DNA of 33,302 nt from a virus. The stretch covers positions 1 to 33,302 of the IMG/VR virus record IMGVR_UViG_3300009481_000050. One strand, given 5' to 3'. Both the position numbers and the translations under genes were made by a program. The notes under the pieces were generated by a model that saw only the letters and a list, made by a program, of their open reading frames with translations, made no database searches and was not told the origin of the DNA. Shown here in pieces: positions 1 through 5,867 of this stretch. Position 1 is the stretch's first letter. The number at the start of each line of letters is the position of its first letter.

Positions 1-1
1 A

Positions 2-304
2 ATGATAATAAATAATATGAAAAGTAATAAAGGAAGAACAGTACCTAATCAATATGTAATGCGATTAAATAATTGTAATGTGTTTCAATCTTATGAAACT
101 GTTATAGCTATTCATGATTATAAAGAGAACGTAGTATATTTGAATGAAGATTATTACGATTACTCAAGAACTACAGCAAGGTATCGTAATAAATTTTTTG
201 ATTTAACAACAAAAGAAATAAAAGAGAAGATAAAAGAAAAACAATTTCTTTTAACACCTCATAAAGAAATGGAATCTAGATTTAAATTCGTATTAACTCA
301 GTAA
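2..304 (+). CDS. Unknown early protein, start uncertain
   Basis: I do not recognise this 100-residue protein. It is charged, with Tyr-rich stretches around residues 35-60 (YKENVVYLNEDYYDYSR) and a lysine/glutamate-rich helix-like stretch near residues 70-85. The first ATG falls at base 2 and a second in-frame ATG at 17; neither has a visible Shine-Dalgarno site, and the frame touches the window edge, so the true start may lie outside. It ends 21 nt before the next small gene, which has a strong ribosome site, so it looks like part of the same early plus-strand operon. Function unknown; coding status is supported by length, AT-rich codon use like its neighbours, and packing. Confidence 0.55.
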   Translation: MIINNMKSNKGRTVPNQYVMRLNNCNVFQSYETVIAIHDYKENVVYLNEDYYDYSRTTARYRNKFFDLTTKEIKEKIKEKQFLLTPHKEMESRFKFVLTQ

Positions 305-325
305 ATATAAAGGAGGATAAAGACA

Positions 326-493
326 ATGGGTAGAATGTCAGACTTACACATTGAAGTACAAGAAACTGGTGATTCATGGCAAGAGGTTATGGATAGAGCA
401 GTTAAAAAAATAAAGGAGGATAAAGAACATGCCTACAAAAAAAGAAAAACAACACATAGAACTAGAAGAACAAGCAATGATACCGATATATGA
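326..493 (+). CDS. Small unknown early protein (55 aa)
   Basis: A 55-codon gene with a strong Shine-Dalgarno site (AAAGGAGG at 310-317) about 8 nt before ATG. The N-terminal half is acidic and ordered-looking (SDLHIEVQETGDSWQEVMDR), whereas the C-terminal third is strongly basic (KKRKTTHRTRRTS) because it overlaps the first 65 nt of the next gene in another frame. I do not recognise a family. The context is a string of tiny overlapping early genes, the kind of region where phages carry host-takeover or anti-defence peptides, but nothing in the sequence shows such a role. The same translation-start block (ATAAAGGAGGATAAAGA) recurs 104 nt downstream before the next gene. Confidence 0.55.
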   Translation: MGRMSDLHIEVQETGDSWQEVMDRAVKKIKEDKEHAYKKRKTTHRTRRTSNDTDI

Positions 494-656
494 ATTAGAA
501 ATAGAGGTTGATAAAGCACAAAGAAAACTTAGTACGTTATTAAATTACTCATTAAAAGCAGAGAGTTTATCTGAAGATATACTTAAACAATCAGCAGATG
601 TAGTAAGAATAACTCATAAATTACAACAAATGAAAAAGATAAAGGGGGTTAGTTAA
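429..656 (+). CDS. Small unknown helical protein (75 aa)
   Basis: A 75-residue, highly charged, almost wholly helical protein; heptad-like spacing of Leu/Ile from about residue 10 to 60 suggests a short coiled coil (IYELEIEVDKAQRKL, then LKAESLSEDILKQS). It has a strong Shine-Dalgarno site (AAAGGAGG) 9 nt before ATG, nearly identical to that of the previous gene, which it overlaps by 65 nt. It ends with TAA directly abutting the next ATG at 657, so the next gene is probably translated by coupling. No family recognised and no function proposed. Confidence 0.6.
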   Translation: MPTKKEKQHIELEEQAMIPIYELEIEVDKAQRKLSTLLNYSLKAESLSEDILKQSADVVRITHKLQQMKKIKGVS

Positions 657-827
657 ATGGTAGGTGGAACAATTATAATAGAAGTGCCAGTATATTATAA
701 GGTGTGTGATAAAGGGCATGTAACTATAATGGAAGAAGCATCTATCTCTAGGTTTAAAGATGAGATGAGAACTAAGAAACCAGCAATAGAAAAGATGGAA
801 AGGAATTCTAAGTATGTTAAACTCTGA
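657..827 (+). CDS. Small unknown protein (56 aa)
   Basis: A 56-codon gene starting immediately after the preceding stop codon, with a G-rich ribosome site (AAAGGGGGTT) inside the end of the preceding gene. The product begins with a beta-like hydrophobic stretch (VGGTIIIEVPVYYKVCDKG) and ends in a basic helix (RFKDEMRTKKPAIEKMER). I do not recognise it. It overlaps the next gene by 14 nt in another frame. Tight packing, ribosome site and codon use support it as a real gene; there is no evidence of function. Confidence 0.55.
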   Translation: MVGGTIIIEVPVYYKVCDKGHVTIMEEASISRFKDEMRTKKPAIEKMERNSKYVKL

Positions 828-1152
828 GCTTGAAATACCATCATGCTTAATTAAAAATAAAGAAAGGAATCTTGCTGAGTGGGCTCCCAAAAAAGCCAGA
901 CGAAGGAAGATTCCTTACAAGAAAAACTTTATTAAAAATTTACCTAAGCTATGGGCCAAAGCAAATGTAACTATGATTAATATATACTGGGCAACTAGAG
1001 GAGATTGTGGTTACAGAATGGTAGCATATAGAACTATAAGTAGAGGTAAACATAAAGGTAAGATAGCTTATAGATCTAACACTAATAACTCTACGTTCTA
1101 TGTAATACCAGAAGTCTTTTATAAATTTAAACAAGAGGAGATTACGTTATGA
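814..1152 (+). CDS. Unknown basic early protein (112 aa)
   Basis: A 112-residue, strongly basic protein. Residues 20-45 are rich in Lys/Arg (APKKARRRKIPYKK), followed by a compact region with beta-like segments (VTMINIYWATRGDCGYRMVAYR) and a C-terminal aromatic stretch. The basic character would suit nucleic-acid binding, but I see no recognisable domain. The start is supported by GGAAAGGAA 8 nt upstream, inside the end of the preceding gene. Its stop overlaps the ATG of the anti-restriction gene by 4 nt (ATGA), so the two are probably translationally coupled and may be co-expressed very early. Confidence 0.6.
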   Translation: MLNSELEIPSCLIKNKERNLAEWAPKKARRRKIPYKKNFIKNLPKLWAKANVTMINIYWATRGDCGYRMVAYRTISRGKHKGKIAYRSNTNNSTFYVIPEVFYKFKQEEITL

Positions 1153-2045
1153 AACCTGATGAAGTAATTAAAATTATAGTAGATGAACTTAAAGAATTAG
1201 ATAAGTGTATTAAAGAAGGTAAACCTAAAGACAGTTGGGTAATGCCATTCGCTTTAACTAGTTCTTTACCTAAAAATAAAATAACAGATACAAGATACAA
1301 AGGTTTTAATCTTTATATGTTATACAAAATAGGTAAGTCAAAAGGATATACAATGCCAGAGTGGGCAGGTTGGAATCAATGGATTAACAATGGTGAACGT
1401 ATAAGATTTGATGAAAGAAAAAAAGGTTCAACAATATTAGTACCTCATCTTAAAGAAATAGAGAAAAGTGATGGTAGTAAAACAAAAGAAATGTTTTTTC
1501 TTAGAAAGAATGTATTTAATATAGAACAAACAGAAGGTTATGATTACCATGCTAAGCTACCTAAAAGAAAAGATATAGATACTGTGTTAATACACAAACA
1601 AATACAACATCTTAAAAAAGAATGGAATCTAAATATTAAGACAGGTACATCAGCTTACTATGATAGTAACCAAACAATATCATTACCTCCTATATTAAAG
1701 TTTAAAGGTAATGATAAACAAAAACATAATGATTACTATAGTGTATTGTTCCATGAATTAATACATTGGACTGGGCACAGCGCAAGATTAAATAGAAAAG
1801 TATATCACTCATATCAAAAAGATAAAAATGCCAGGTCTAAAGAAGAATTAATAGCAGAGATAGGTAGTGCGTTGATGTGTAATCACTATGGATTAGAGGT
1901 AAACATAAGACAAGATCATACTAAATACATACACAGTTGGGCTGAGTATCTAACAGACAAACCTAATGCTTTAATTACTTGTACTAACCAAGCACACAAA
2001 GCATATGAATATTTAATAGGTGAGTTGACATGCAAAGATGTGTAA
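1149..2045 (+). CDS. ArdC-like anti-restriction protein with zincin domain
   Basis: A two-domain protein of the ArdC/TraC-primase-N type. Residues ~1-125 resemble the ssDNA-binding ArdC N-terminal domain (DUF1738): a helical start, then PF...LTSSLPKN, KGFNLYMLY and the W-rich segment MPEWAGWNQWINNG, then a charged G-x-V-P-like strand. Residues ~140-285 look like the polyvalent zincin-type metallopeptidase domain, with the zinc site HELIH at 202-206 in the context FHELIHWTGHSARLNR and the helper stretch KEELIAEIGSAL at 231-242. In known ArdC proteins the N domain binds ssDNA and the protein protects incoming DNA from restriction; the protease-like domain's substrate is unknown. It starts with ATGA coupling to the previous gene (ribosome site AGAGGAG) and overlaps the next gene by 16 nt. 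A role early after DNA entry is inferred. Confidence 0.8.
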   Translation: MKPDEVIKIIVDELKELDKCIKEGKPKDSWVMPFALTSSLPKNKITDTRYKGFNLYMLYKIGKSKGYTMPEWAGWNQWINNGERIRFDERKKGSTILVPHLKEIEKSDGSKTKEMFFLRKNVFNIEQTEGYDYHAKLPKRKDIDTVLIHKQIQHLKKEWNLNIKTGTSAYYDSNQTISLPPILKFKGNDKQKHNDYYSVLFHELIHWTGHSARLNRKVYHSYQKDKNARSKEELIAEIGSALMCNHYGLEVNIRQDHTKYIHSWAEYLTDKPNALITCTNQAHKAYEYLIGELTCKDV

Positions 2046-2500
2046 GAAAAGCAAACATAGGAGATGCTATAAGACTAGCACCTAAATTAAGATTAGAAGA
2101 TGTATGGGAAATAAAATCTTCACATAATGTTACTGCATTAGAAGGATTACTCTATCCTTTTTCACAAAAAAATCATAAAACTTATGCTATTATTGGTGAT
2201 GAAGAAGAAGGTACTATAGGTATGTTTGGTGTAGTACCATCAGAAGATAAAGAGTATGGTGTAGCATGGTTACTATCTAGTTTAGAATTAATGAATCATA
2301 TAAAACAATTCTTAAAAGAATGTCCATATTGGATTGAAGAAATGGAAAAAGATTATAAGTATTTATTTAATTATGTTCATGAAAAAAATAAAATGTCTAT
2401 TCGGTGGTTGAAATATTTTGGATTTAAATATATATCAGAAGGTGCTTATGGTGTACGAGGAGATAATTTTTATTATATGTTAAAGGAGAAAGTAAAATGA
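2030..2500 (+). CDS. GNAT-fold protein of the T7 gp13 (DUF2833) family, early copy
   Basis: A 156-residue protein resembling the family of T7 gp13, a GNAT-fold phage protein. Visible marks are a first strand and helix (VRKANIGDAIRLAPKLR), a central strand pair around GMFGVVPSEDKEYGVAWLLSS (the V-P...W-L-L-S block typical of the family), and the C-terminal block N-x-x-S-I-R-W-L-K-Y-F-G-F, which corresponds to the acetyl-CoA-fold end of GNATs. A second gene of the same type sits next to the capsid gene (27404-27856, minus), and the two share the V-V-P, W-x-L-S and L-G-F-like blocks. T7 gp13 acts in virion morphogenesis, so a copy among early genes suggests a different role, such as acetylating a host or phage protein, but that is inference. 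Start by AGGTGAG; overlaps the ArdC-like gene by 16 nt. Confidence 0.65.
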   Translation: MQRCVRKANIGDAIRLAPKLRLEDVWEIKSSHNVTALEGLLYPFSQKNHKTYAIIGDEEEGTIGMFGVVPSEDKEYGVAWLLSSLELMNHIKQFLKECPYWIEEMEKDYKYLFNYVHEKNKMSIRWLKYFGFKYISEGAYGVRGDNFYYMLKEKVK

Positions 2501-2658
2501 AAAAATTAAAAGAGTTAGTTGATGATATGTTTTGGGAGTATGATAGGTTGTCATCTTCTGGACAAAAAACATTAGATAAGATTGCTAAGTTAATTGGTGT
2601 TCCAACTAATGATGAGATGAAAGAAAAAGAAAATGAAATTAAAAACACAATTAAATAA
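2497..2658 (+). CDS. Small unknown helical protein (53 aa)
   Basis: A 53-codon gene whose ATG overlaps the stop of the GNAT-like gene (ATGA) and is preceded by AAAGGAGAAAG, a good ribosome site. The product is acidic/basic and helical (KELVDDMFWEYDRL, then KTLDKIAKLIGVPT), with a C-terminal run of Lys/Glu. The middle, T-L-D-K-I-A-K-L-I-G-V-P, looks like the first helices of a small HTH fold, but it is too short to call. Overlaps the next gene by 26 nt. Function unknown. Confidence 0.5.
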   Translation: MKKLKELVDDMFWEYDRLSSSGQKTLDKIAKLIGVPTNDEMKEKENEIKNTIK

Positions 2659-2866
2659 TTTAGATGCAACATTTATTAAGATCAGTAAAGTCTTGCATGT
2701 TAATGTAAAGCAACAAGAAACTATAGATAATATAATAGAATATTGTAAACCAATAGCTGATGCAAATCCAGATGCAGTTGTTAAACAGATAGGTATTACT
2801 AAGGGCCAAGCTATGAGTAGAAAATTATTAGCACAAAAATTACTAGACATTATTAATAGAACATAA
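2633..2866 (+). CDS. Unknown small protein (77 aa)
   Basis: A 77-residue helical protein with the sequence ETIDNIIEYCKPIADANPD in the middle and GITKGQAMSRKLLAQKLLD near the end. The last part could be a helix-turn-helix (I-x-K-G-Q-A-M-S-R), but I cannot place it in a family. The ribosome site is weak (A-rich AAAGAAAAAGAA), and the start lies in the end of the preceding gene, so translation may depend on coupling. It is one of a series of small genes leading to the replication module. Coding status is supported by packing and codon use only. Confidence 0.5.
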   Translation: MKLKTQLNNLDATFIKISKVLHVNVKQQETIDNIIEYCKPIADANPDAVVKQIGITKGQAMSRKLLAQKLLDIINRT

Positions 2867-2879
2867 CATACTTGCAAAC

Positions 2880-3056
2880 ATGATTACTTATTTAGAACAA
2901 TTAAACAAGTTGGCATCTACTAAGGATATAAAATTAAGATATGCTTTTAGAATGTGCGGCATACATGACAGCACATATCATAGATTAATTAAAAACCAAA
3001 CTAAACTTAGAGAAGATACAGCTAGGAAAGTTTGGGATTGGATAAATGGAATCTAA
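2880..3056 (+). CDS. Small HTH DNA-binding protein (58 aa)
   Basis: A 58-codon gene. The product reads as a compact helix-turn-helix protein: YLEQLNKLASTKDIKLRYAF, then CGIHDSTYHRLIKNQTKLRED, then ARKVWDWIN, i.e. helix, turn with Gly, recognition helix with S-T-Y-x-R-L-I, and a closing helix ending in Trp. This layout is common in small phage Cro-like or excisionase-sized regulators. No clear Shine-Dalgarno site is visible before the ATG at 2880, so the start or expression level is uncertain. It overlaps the next (XRE-like) gene by 11 nt, giving two adjacent small DNA-binding proteins; this suggests control of early transcription or replication, which is inferred. Confidence 0.6.
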   Translation: MITYLEQLNKLASTKDIKLRYAFRMCGIHDSTYHRLIKNQTKLREDTARKVWDWINGI

Positions 3057-3282
3057 TGTTCCACCAATAAAAAATATACCTTATAAAAATGTAGTCGTTG
3101 CAATGGTAGATGCAAGAAAGAAAAAAAAATTTACTCAAGCACAAGTAGATTATGCAATAGGTTGTGCTGATGGGTTAGTAAGTAAATGGGAATGTGGAGA
3201 TAGAATACCATCATTCTTTATGTTAGTATGTTGGAGTGAAGTATTAGACGTAGAAATAAAAGTCATGCCAAAACAAAAGTAA
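3046..3282 (+). CDS. XRE-family HTH regulator (78 aa)
   Basis: A Cro/C1-type (XRE) helix-turn-helix protein. Residues ~20-70 carry the usual pattern: VDARKKKKFTQAQVDYAIG (helices 1-2, with the T-Q pair), CADGLVSKWECGDRIPSF (recognition helix with S-K-W-E-x-G-x-R-x-P), then helices 4-5 (LVCWSEVLDVEIKV). No effector domain is present. No integrase is seen in the window, so a lysogeny role is not supported; control of early genes is more likely. In the -1 frame, from before the end of this gene, an open frame continues into a Cys/His-rich segment (see 3243-3434), which may be a frameshift extension. Confidence 0.7.
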   Translation: MESNVPPIKNIPYKNVVVAMVDARKKKKFTQAQVDYAIGCADGLVSKWECGDRIPSFFMLVCWSEVLDVEIKVMPKQK

Positions 3283-3434
3283 ATGGTTGGTGGTGGCATC
3301 AGTTAAGTAGAGAAGAACAAGAGAAAAGAAAGGTTTGTAAAATATGTGGAGCTTATTGTTATGAAACACACGACTGGTACGAAACGTGGCTCTGTCCAAT
3401 CCACGCAAAAATCGAAAGGCAAAAGAAAAAATAA
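3243..3434 (+). other. Open -1 frame with a zinc-knuckle signature, no standard start
   Basis: This frame is open from 3240 to the stop at 3432-3434. It encodes a Trp-rich stretch (NGWWWHQLSREEQEKR) followed by a candidate zinc site: C-K-I-C, about 16 residues later C-P-I-H, then a basic tail (AKIERQKKK). It has no in-frame ATG, GTG or TTG; ATT at 3243 is the only weak candidate. Relative to the XRE-like gene ending at 3282 the frame is -1, with about 40 nt of shared open frame, so frameshifting in A-rich sequence (such as CCAAAACAAAAG) or an indel could join them. The 3' part overlaps the DUF1064 gene in another frame. It may also be chance; the ordered CxxC...CxxH spacing is why it is listed. 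Confidence 0.3.
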
Positions 3435-3810
3435 GTATAATGCTCAGGGTATTTACTTAGACTGGCATGGTGAAAAAAAATTTTTTCATAGTAAAGCTGA
3501 AGGTGAAAGAGCTAAACAATTACAATTACTATGGGTTGCAGGAAAAATTACTAACTTAAAATTACAGCCAAAGTTTGATTGTATAGTTAATAATGTAAAG
3601 GTATGTCAGTACCGAGCAGACTTTGAATACGATACTGTCTTAGAAAATAAAGCTATAGGCAATAGAGTTATAGAAGATGTTAAAGGACAAGTAACTGATA
3701 TATATAAGATTAAAAAAAAATTAGTAGAGTCTTTATATGGGATAAAGATAATTGAAATACCAAGCAGGGATATAGAAAAATGGGAGCAGAAAATACCAAA
3801 CACTTATTAA
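3361..3810 (+). CDS. DUF1064 phage nuclease, PD-(D/E)xK-like
   Basis: A protein of the DUF1064 family found beside phage recombination and replication genes and thought to be an endonuclease, possibly a Holliday-junction resolvase. Visible marks, in order: N-K-Y-N-A-Q-G-I-Y-L-D (family start), a strand plus F-H-S-K-A-E-G-E-R-A-K-Q-L-Q-L-L, then KITNLKLQPKFD, YRADFEYD and the nuclease block V-I-E-D-V-K-G followed by YKIKKKLVESLYGI. The D of ADFEYD and the E and K of EDVK match the PD-(D/E)xK catalytic layout. I start at ATG 3361, not the upstream GTG at 3346, because GGAG (3348-3351) lies 9 nt before it. It overlaps the initiator gene by 31 nt. Role inferred: branch resolution together with the exonuclease/ERF set. 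Confidence 0.75.
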   Translation: MKHTTGTKRGSVQSTQKSKGKRKNKYNAQGIYLDWHGEKKFFHSKAEGERAKQLQLLWVAGKITNLKLQPKFDCIVNNVKVCQYRADFEYDTVLENKAIGNRVIEDVKGQVTDIYKIKKKLVESLYGIKIIEIPSRDIEKWEQKIPNTY

Positions 3811-4556
3811 GACCTATCAAGATAGATAAACCTATAAGAAATACAGATGATTTCAATGGAAGTAAGATAGATCTTATTGAGCATTGTAATAACATTACAT
3901 TTTATATTGGTTGCATAGGGTACATGCAAAAAGAATATCATCTTACAGAACAACAGATATTAAGTGCAAGACGTAGTAACAAAGAGATGTTACAGATTAG
4001 AATGTTTATCTGTTGGTTAGTCAAACGTAACAGTACTATGAAAGATACATTATTATCTAGGCTTATGAATGTAGATAGGACTAGCTGTATATATTTATAC
4101 AATAACTTTCAACACGAATTCACATTATTAACACAAGCTGAACAACAATATTGGCTAGACATAGAAAAAGAAATATACGATACTGTAGAATCACATGGCA
4201 AAATTCAACAATCTGTAGCTCCAGCTATAAAGAAAAGAATACCAAGAAGTTATGTGCCGACAAAAGAAACAGAAAAATATATTAAATCTAATTATAAGGA
4301 GATAGATTATGAATATGAAGTTAAACAATTTAGAGATTACTACCTCTCCACTGGTGACGTACGGTATGACTGGGATTCCAGCTTCCGTTACTGGATCAGA
4401 AGATCTTTTAAAATGGACACAAACATTCAAACGAGAAGGACTAATAGTAAAACCTCCAGAGTGGTTGCAACTAACGATCAACGAATCAGAGAATATAGTG
4501 ATAGACACAATCTGGAGAGCATTCCCTCAACAACTAAACTTATTAATAAAGAATAG
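3780..4556 (+). CDS. Replication initiator with DnaA-domain-IV-like HTH and O/DnaT-type C-terminal motif
   Basis: A 258-residue protein that I read as the origin-binding initiator. Residues ~55-112 resemble the DNA-binding C-terminal domain of DnaA: QQILSARRSNKEMLQIRMF aligns with the helix that begins with the Ser-Arg-Lys motif, and MNVDRTSCIYLYNNF sits where DnaA has its signature GGRDHTT helix, although the GGRDH residues are not conserved. Residues ~178-210 match the C-terminal block of phage O-like and DnaT-like replisome organisers (FRDYYLSTGDVRYDWDSSF followed by RYWIRR). It has no ATPase domain, so it is not a full DnaA. Its last 248 nt also encode the start of the next gene in another frame. 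Lack of any phage polymerase or helicase fits recruitment of the host replisome. Confidence 0.65.
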   Translation: MGAENTKHLLRPIKIDKPIRNTDDFNGSKIDLIEHCNNITFYIGCIGYMQKEYHLTEQQILSARRSNKEMLQIRMFICWLVKRNSTMKDTLLSRLMNVDRTSCIYLYNNFQHEFTLLTQAEQQYWLDIEKEIYDTVESHGKIQQSVAPAIKKRIPRSYVPTKETEKYIKSNYKEIDYEYEVKQFRDYYLSTGDVRYDWDSSFRYWIRRSFKMDTNIQTRRTNSKTSRVVATNDQRIREYSDRHNLESIPSTTKLINKE

Positions 4557-4899
4557 TCATATGACAAATGATCTTAAACAAAAAATAGATAGCATCATTT
4601 TAGAAATAGAAAAGAAAATATTACCAGCATCTAAAGAAGATATAGTTAAAGCATGTGATATACTTGCTAAGTTATTCTCATGTGAGTTGCCAGCAGGTCA
4701 AGGTCTTGATGTATTGGTAAGAGCATTAGAAGAAATACCTTCACCTTTATTTAAGATGTCTTGTTCAGAAGTTACAAGAACATGGAAATATTTAAAGTTC
4801 CCACCACCAGCTACATTCTTGGAAGCTATACAGTATGATACTAATAGTGGAACAAGATACCTTATTAGCTTAAAAGAAGTATCCCATAGGTTAAGCTAA
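4309..4899 (+). CDS. Replication-module protein, candidate helicase loader, overprinted on the initiator gene
   Basis: A 196-residue protein with a strong ribosome site (AAGGAG, 7 nt before ATG), so the start is secure even though it lies 248 nt inside the initiator gene. N-terminal half: polar with a W-x-x-x-F-K-R-E-G-L motif, then PPEWLQ. Middle: helical, K/E-rich (residues ~88-115). C-terminal: a Trp-containing segment followed by KFPPPATFLEAI, reminiscent of the proline-rich W...P-x-P-x-x-F block of lambda P-type helicase loaders. By position (after an O-like initiator) and that motif, a helicase loader is plausible, but the family is not recognised with confidence. Its stop codon falls at the base of the long hairpin 4897-4960, linking its translation to that structure. 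Confidence 0.6.
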   Translation: MNMKLNNLEITTSPLVTYGMTGIPASVTGSEDLLKWTQTFKREGLIVKPPEWLQLTINESENIVIDTIWRAFPQQLNLLIKNSHMTNDLKQKIDSIILEIEKKILPASKEDIVKACDILAKLFSCELPAGQGLDVLVRALEEIPSPLFKMSCSEVTRTWKYLKFPPPATFLEAIQYDTNSGTRYLISLKEVSHRLS

Positions 4900-4960
4900 T
4901 ACTATCCTCCTAGTTATAAGCTCCCCTTAATCCCTCTATAACTAGGAGGATAAAGTATTA
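4897..4960 (+). promoter_or_regulatory. Long hairpin burying a Shine-Dalgarno site between the replication and recombination genes
   Basis: The arms TATCCTCCTAGTTATA (4903-4918) and TATAACTAGGAGGATA (4937-4952) are perfect complements over 16 bp. Outside them TAATACT (4897-4903) pairs with AGTATTA (4954-4960) if a short bulge is allowed, giving a stem of about 22 bp with an 18-nt C-rich loop. The stop codon TAA of the preceding gene is at the stem base, and the right arm contains AGGAGG followed by ATAAAG, the same block used as ribosome site at 313 and 417. There is no U-run after the stem, so it is not a classical terminator. Likely roles are an RNA switch, an RNase III-type processing site or an origin element. 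Confidence 0.7.
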
Positions 4961-4962
4961 TT

Positions 4963-5022
4963 ATGCTTGATTGCATTGCTAAAATGCAGTACAATATATA
5001 TGAAAGGAAAAAATTTTTATGA
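4963..5022 (+). CDS. Candidate 19-aa leader peptide coupled to the exonuclease
   Basis: A 19-codon ORF (begins MLDCIAKMQ, ends ERKKFL) that follows the AGGAGG held in the hairpin's right arm, with a rather long spacer of about 13 nt. Its TGA overlaps the ATG of the exonuclease gene (ATGA), the usual sign of translational coupling. Translation would therefore depend on the hairpin being open. Against it: the spacer is long, the sigma70-like promoter at 4967-4995 overlaps it, and transcripts from that promoter would lack it. It may serve only on read-through transcripts from upstream. Confidence 0.35.
   Translation: MLDCIAKMQYNIYERKKFL
4967..4995 (+). promoter_or_regulatory. Sigma70-type promoter for the recombination cassette
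   Basis: TTGATT (4967-4972) and TACAAT (4990-4995) are separated by exactly 17 nt, matching 4 of 6 and 5 of 6 consensus positions. Transcription would start near 5002, directly before the GAAAGGA ribosome site (5002-5008) and the ATG at 5019. It sits just after the hairpin, in the only gap of more than 100 nt in the plus-strand region. The host sigma70 holoenzyme would use it, in line with the absence of a phage RNA polymerase. Confidence 0.6.
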
Positions 5023-5867
5023 AATATTTAGATAGCAAATTATCTGTTATGGATAAAAGACACTTAGGTATAGGAGGAAGTGATGCTAATATTTTATGGA
5101 GAAATCATGAAGATTCTGTTTATAATTTATATAAAATTAAAACACTACAAGAAACTCCAGAAGATTTAAGCCATGTCTTTCCAGTACAACTAGGAATATT
5201 AAGTGAAGAACTAAACATACAATGGTTTGAGTATTCACATTTAAGAACAGTAGAGAGAGGAGGTTGCTATGCTAACCTTACTGATTATAAAGATTATCCA
5301 CACTACACCCATACTGATGGCATTGTTTTAGATGACTATACTAGTAACCAAGAAACATTTATAGAATGTAAACACACTAATCCATTTGGTAGTATGAAAG
5401 ATAAAGTTATATCTTATCTACCACAACTACAATTTTATATGATGCACTTACAAGTAGATTACTGTTACCTATCTGTAATAAGAGGTAATACAGAACCAAA
5501 TGTATTTGAGATACAAGCAGATAAAAAGTTTCAAGAACAGCTACATAAATTGTGTACTAAGTTTTGGAAATCTATAGAAGAAAAGAAATTTATATTAGAA
5601 GCTAATGATAAAAAAGATTTAGAAAACAATCCTATAATAGATGGACTAAAAGATTATAATATGTCTGATACAGAATGGGATAAAATATCTGATACATTAG
5701 ATCAAACGTCTGGTGCAGTAGATATATTTGAAAGCAATAAAAAGAAATTAAAATCTTTAATGCCAGCAGATGCAAAGACTGCTACTACTAATAAATCTAA
5801 TTGGATAGCTACAAGATCAAAGAACAATAGAGTTTCAATAAAACAAAAAGCAAAGGAAGTTGCATAA
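5019..5867 (+). CDS. YqaJ-type (lambda exonuclease fold) recombination exonuclease
   Basis: A 282-residue nuclease of the YqaJ/lambda-exonuclease family, which resects DNA 5'-3' to make ssDNA for an annealing protein. Motifs in order: GIGGSDA near residue 17-23, G-x-L-x-E-E at 59-64, Y-x-H-T-D-G at 96-101 (metal-binding Asp100), E-C-K at 116-118 (catalytic E-x-K) and the helix L-P-Q-L-Q-F-Y-M at 134-141, the Q...Y motif of the fold. Residues ~200-282 are an extra helical, Lys-rich tail. It starts the cassette exonuclease - small gene - ERF - SSB. GAAAGGA gives the ribosome site, and the stop overlaps the next ATG by one base (TAATG). Confidence 0.85.
   Translation: MKYLDSKLSVMDKRHLGIGGSDANILWRNHEDSVYNLYKIKTLQETPEDLSHVFPVQLGILSEELNIQWFEYSHLRTVERGGCYANLTDYKDYPHYTHTDGIVLDDYTSNQETFIECKHTNPFGSMKDKVISYLPQLQFYMMHLQVDYCYLSVIRGNTEPNVFEIQADKKFQEQLHKLCTKFWKSIEEKKFILEANDKKDLENNPIIDGLKDYNMSDTEWDKISDTLDQTSGAVDIFESNKKKLKSLMPADAKTATTNKSNWIATRSKNNRVSIKQKAKEVA

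Noticed and set aside
2880-3282. Lysogeny switch from the two adjacent HTH genes
   Set aside because: No integrase, attachment site or divergent promoter pair is visible; both genes lie in one direction inside the early operon.
5294-5302. Perfect DnaA-box-like TTATCCACA, and TGTGTATAA near 31986
   Set aside because: In AT-rich DNA of this length about two or three matches to TTATNCACA are expected by chance, and the two are single, inside coding genes and far apart.
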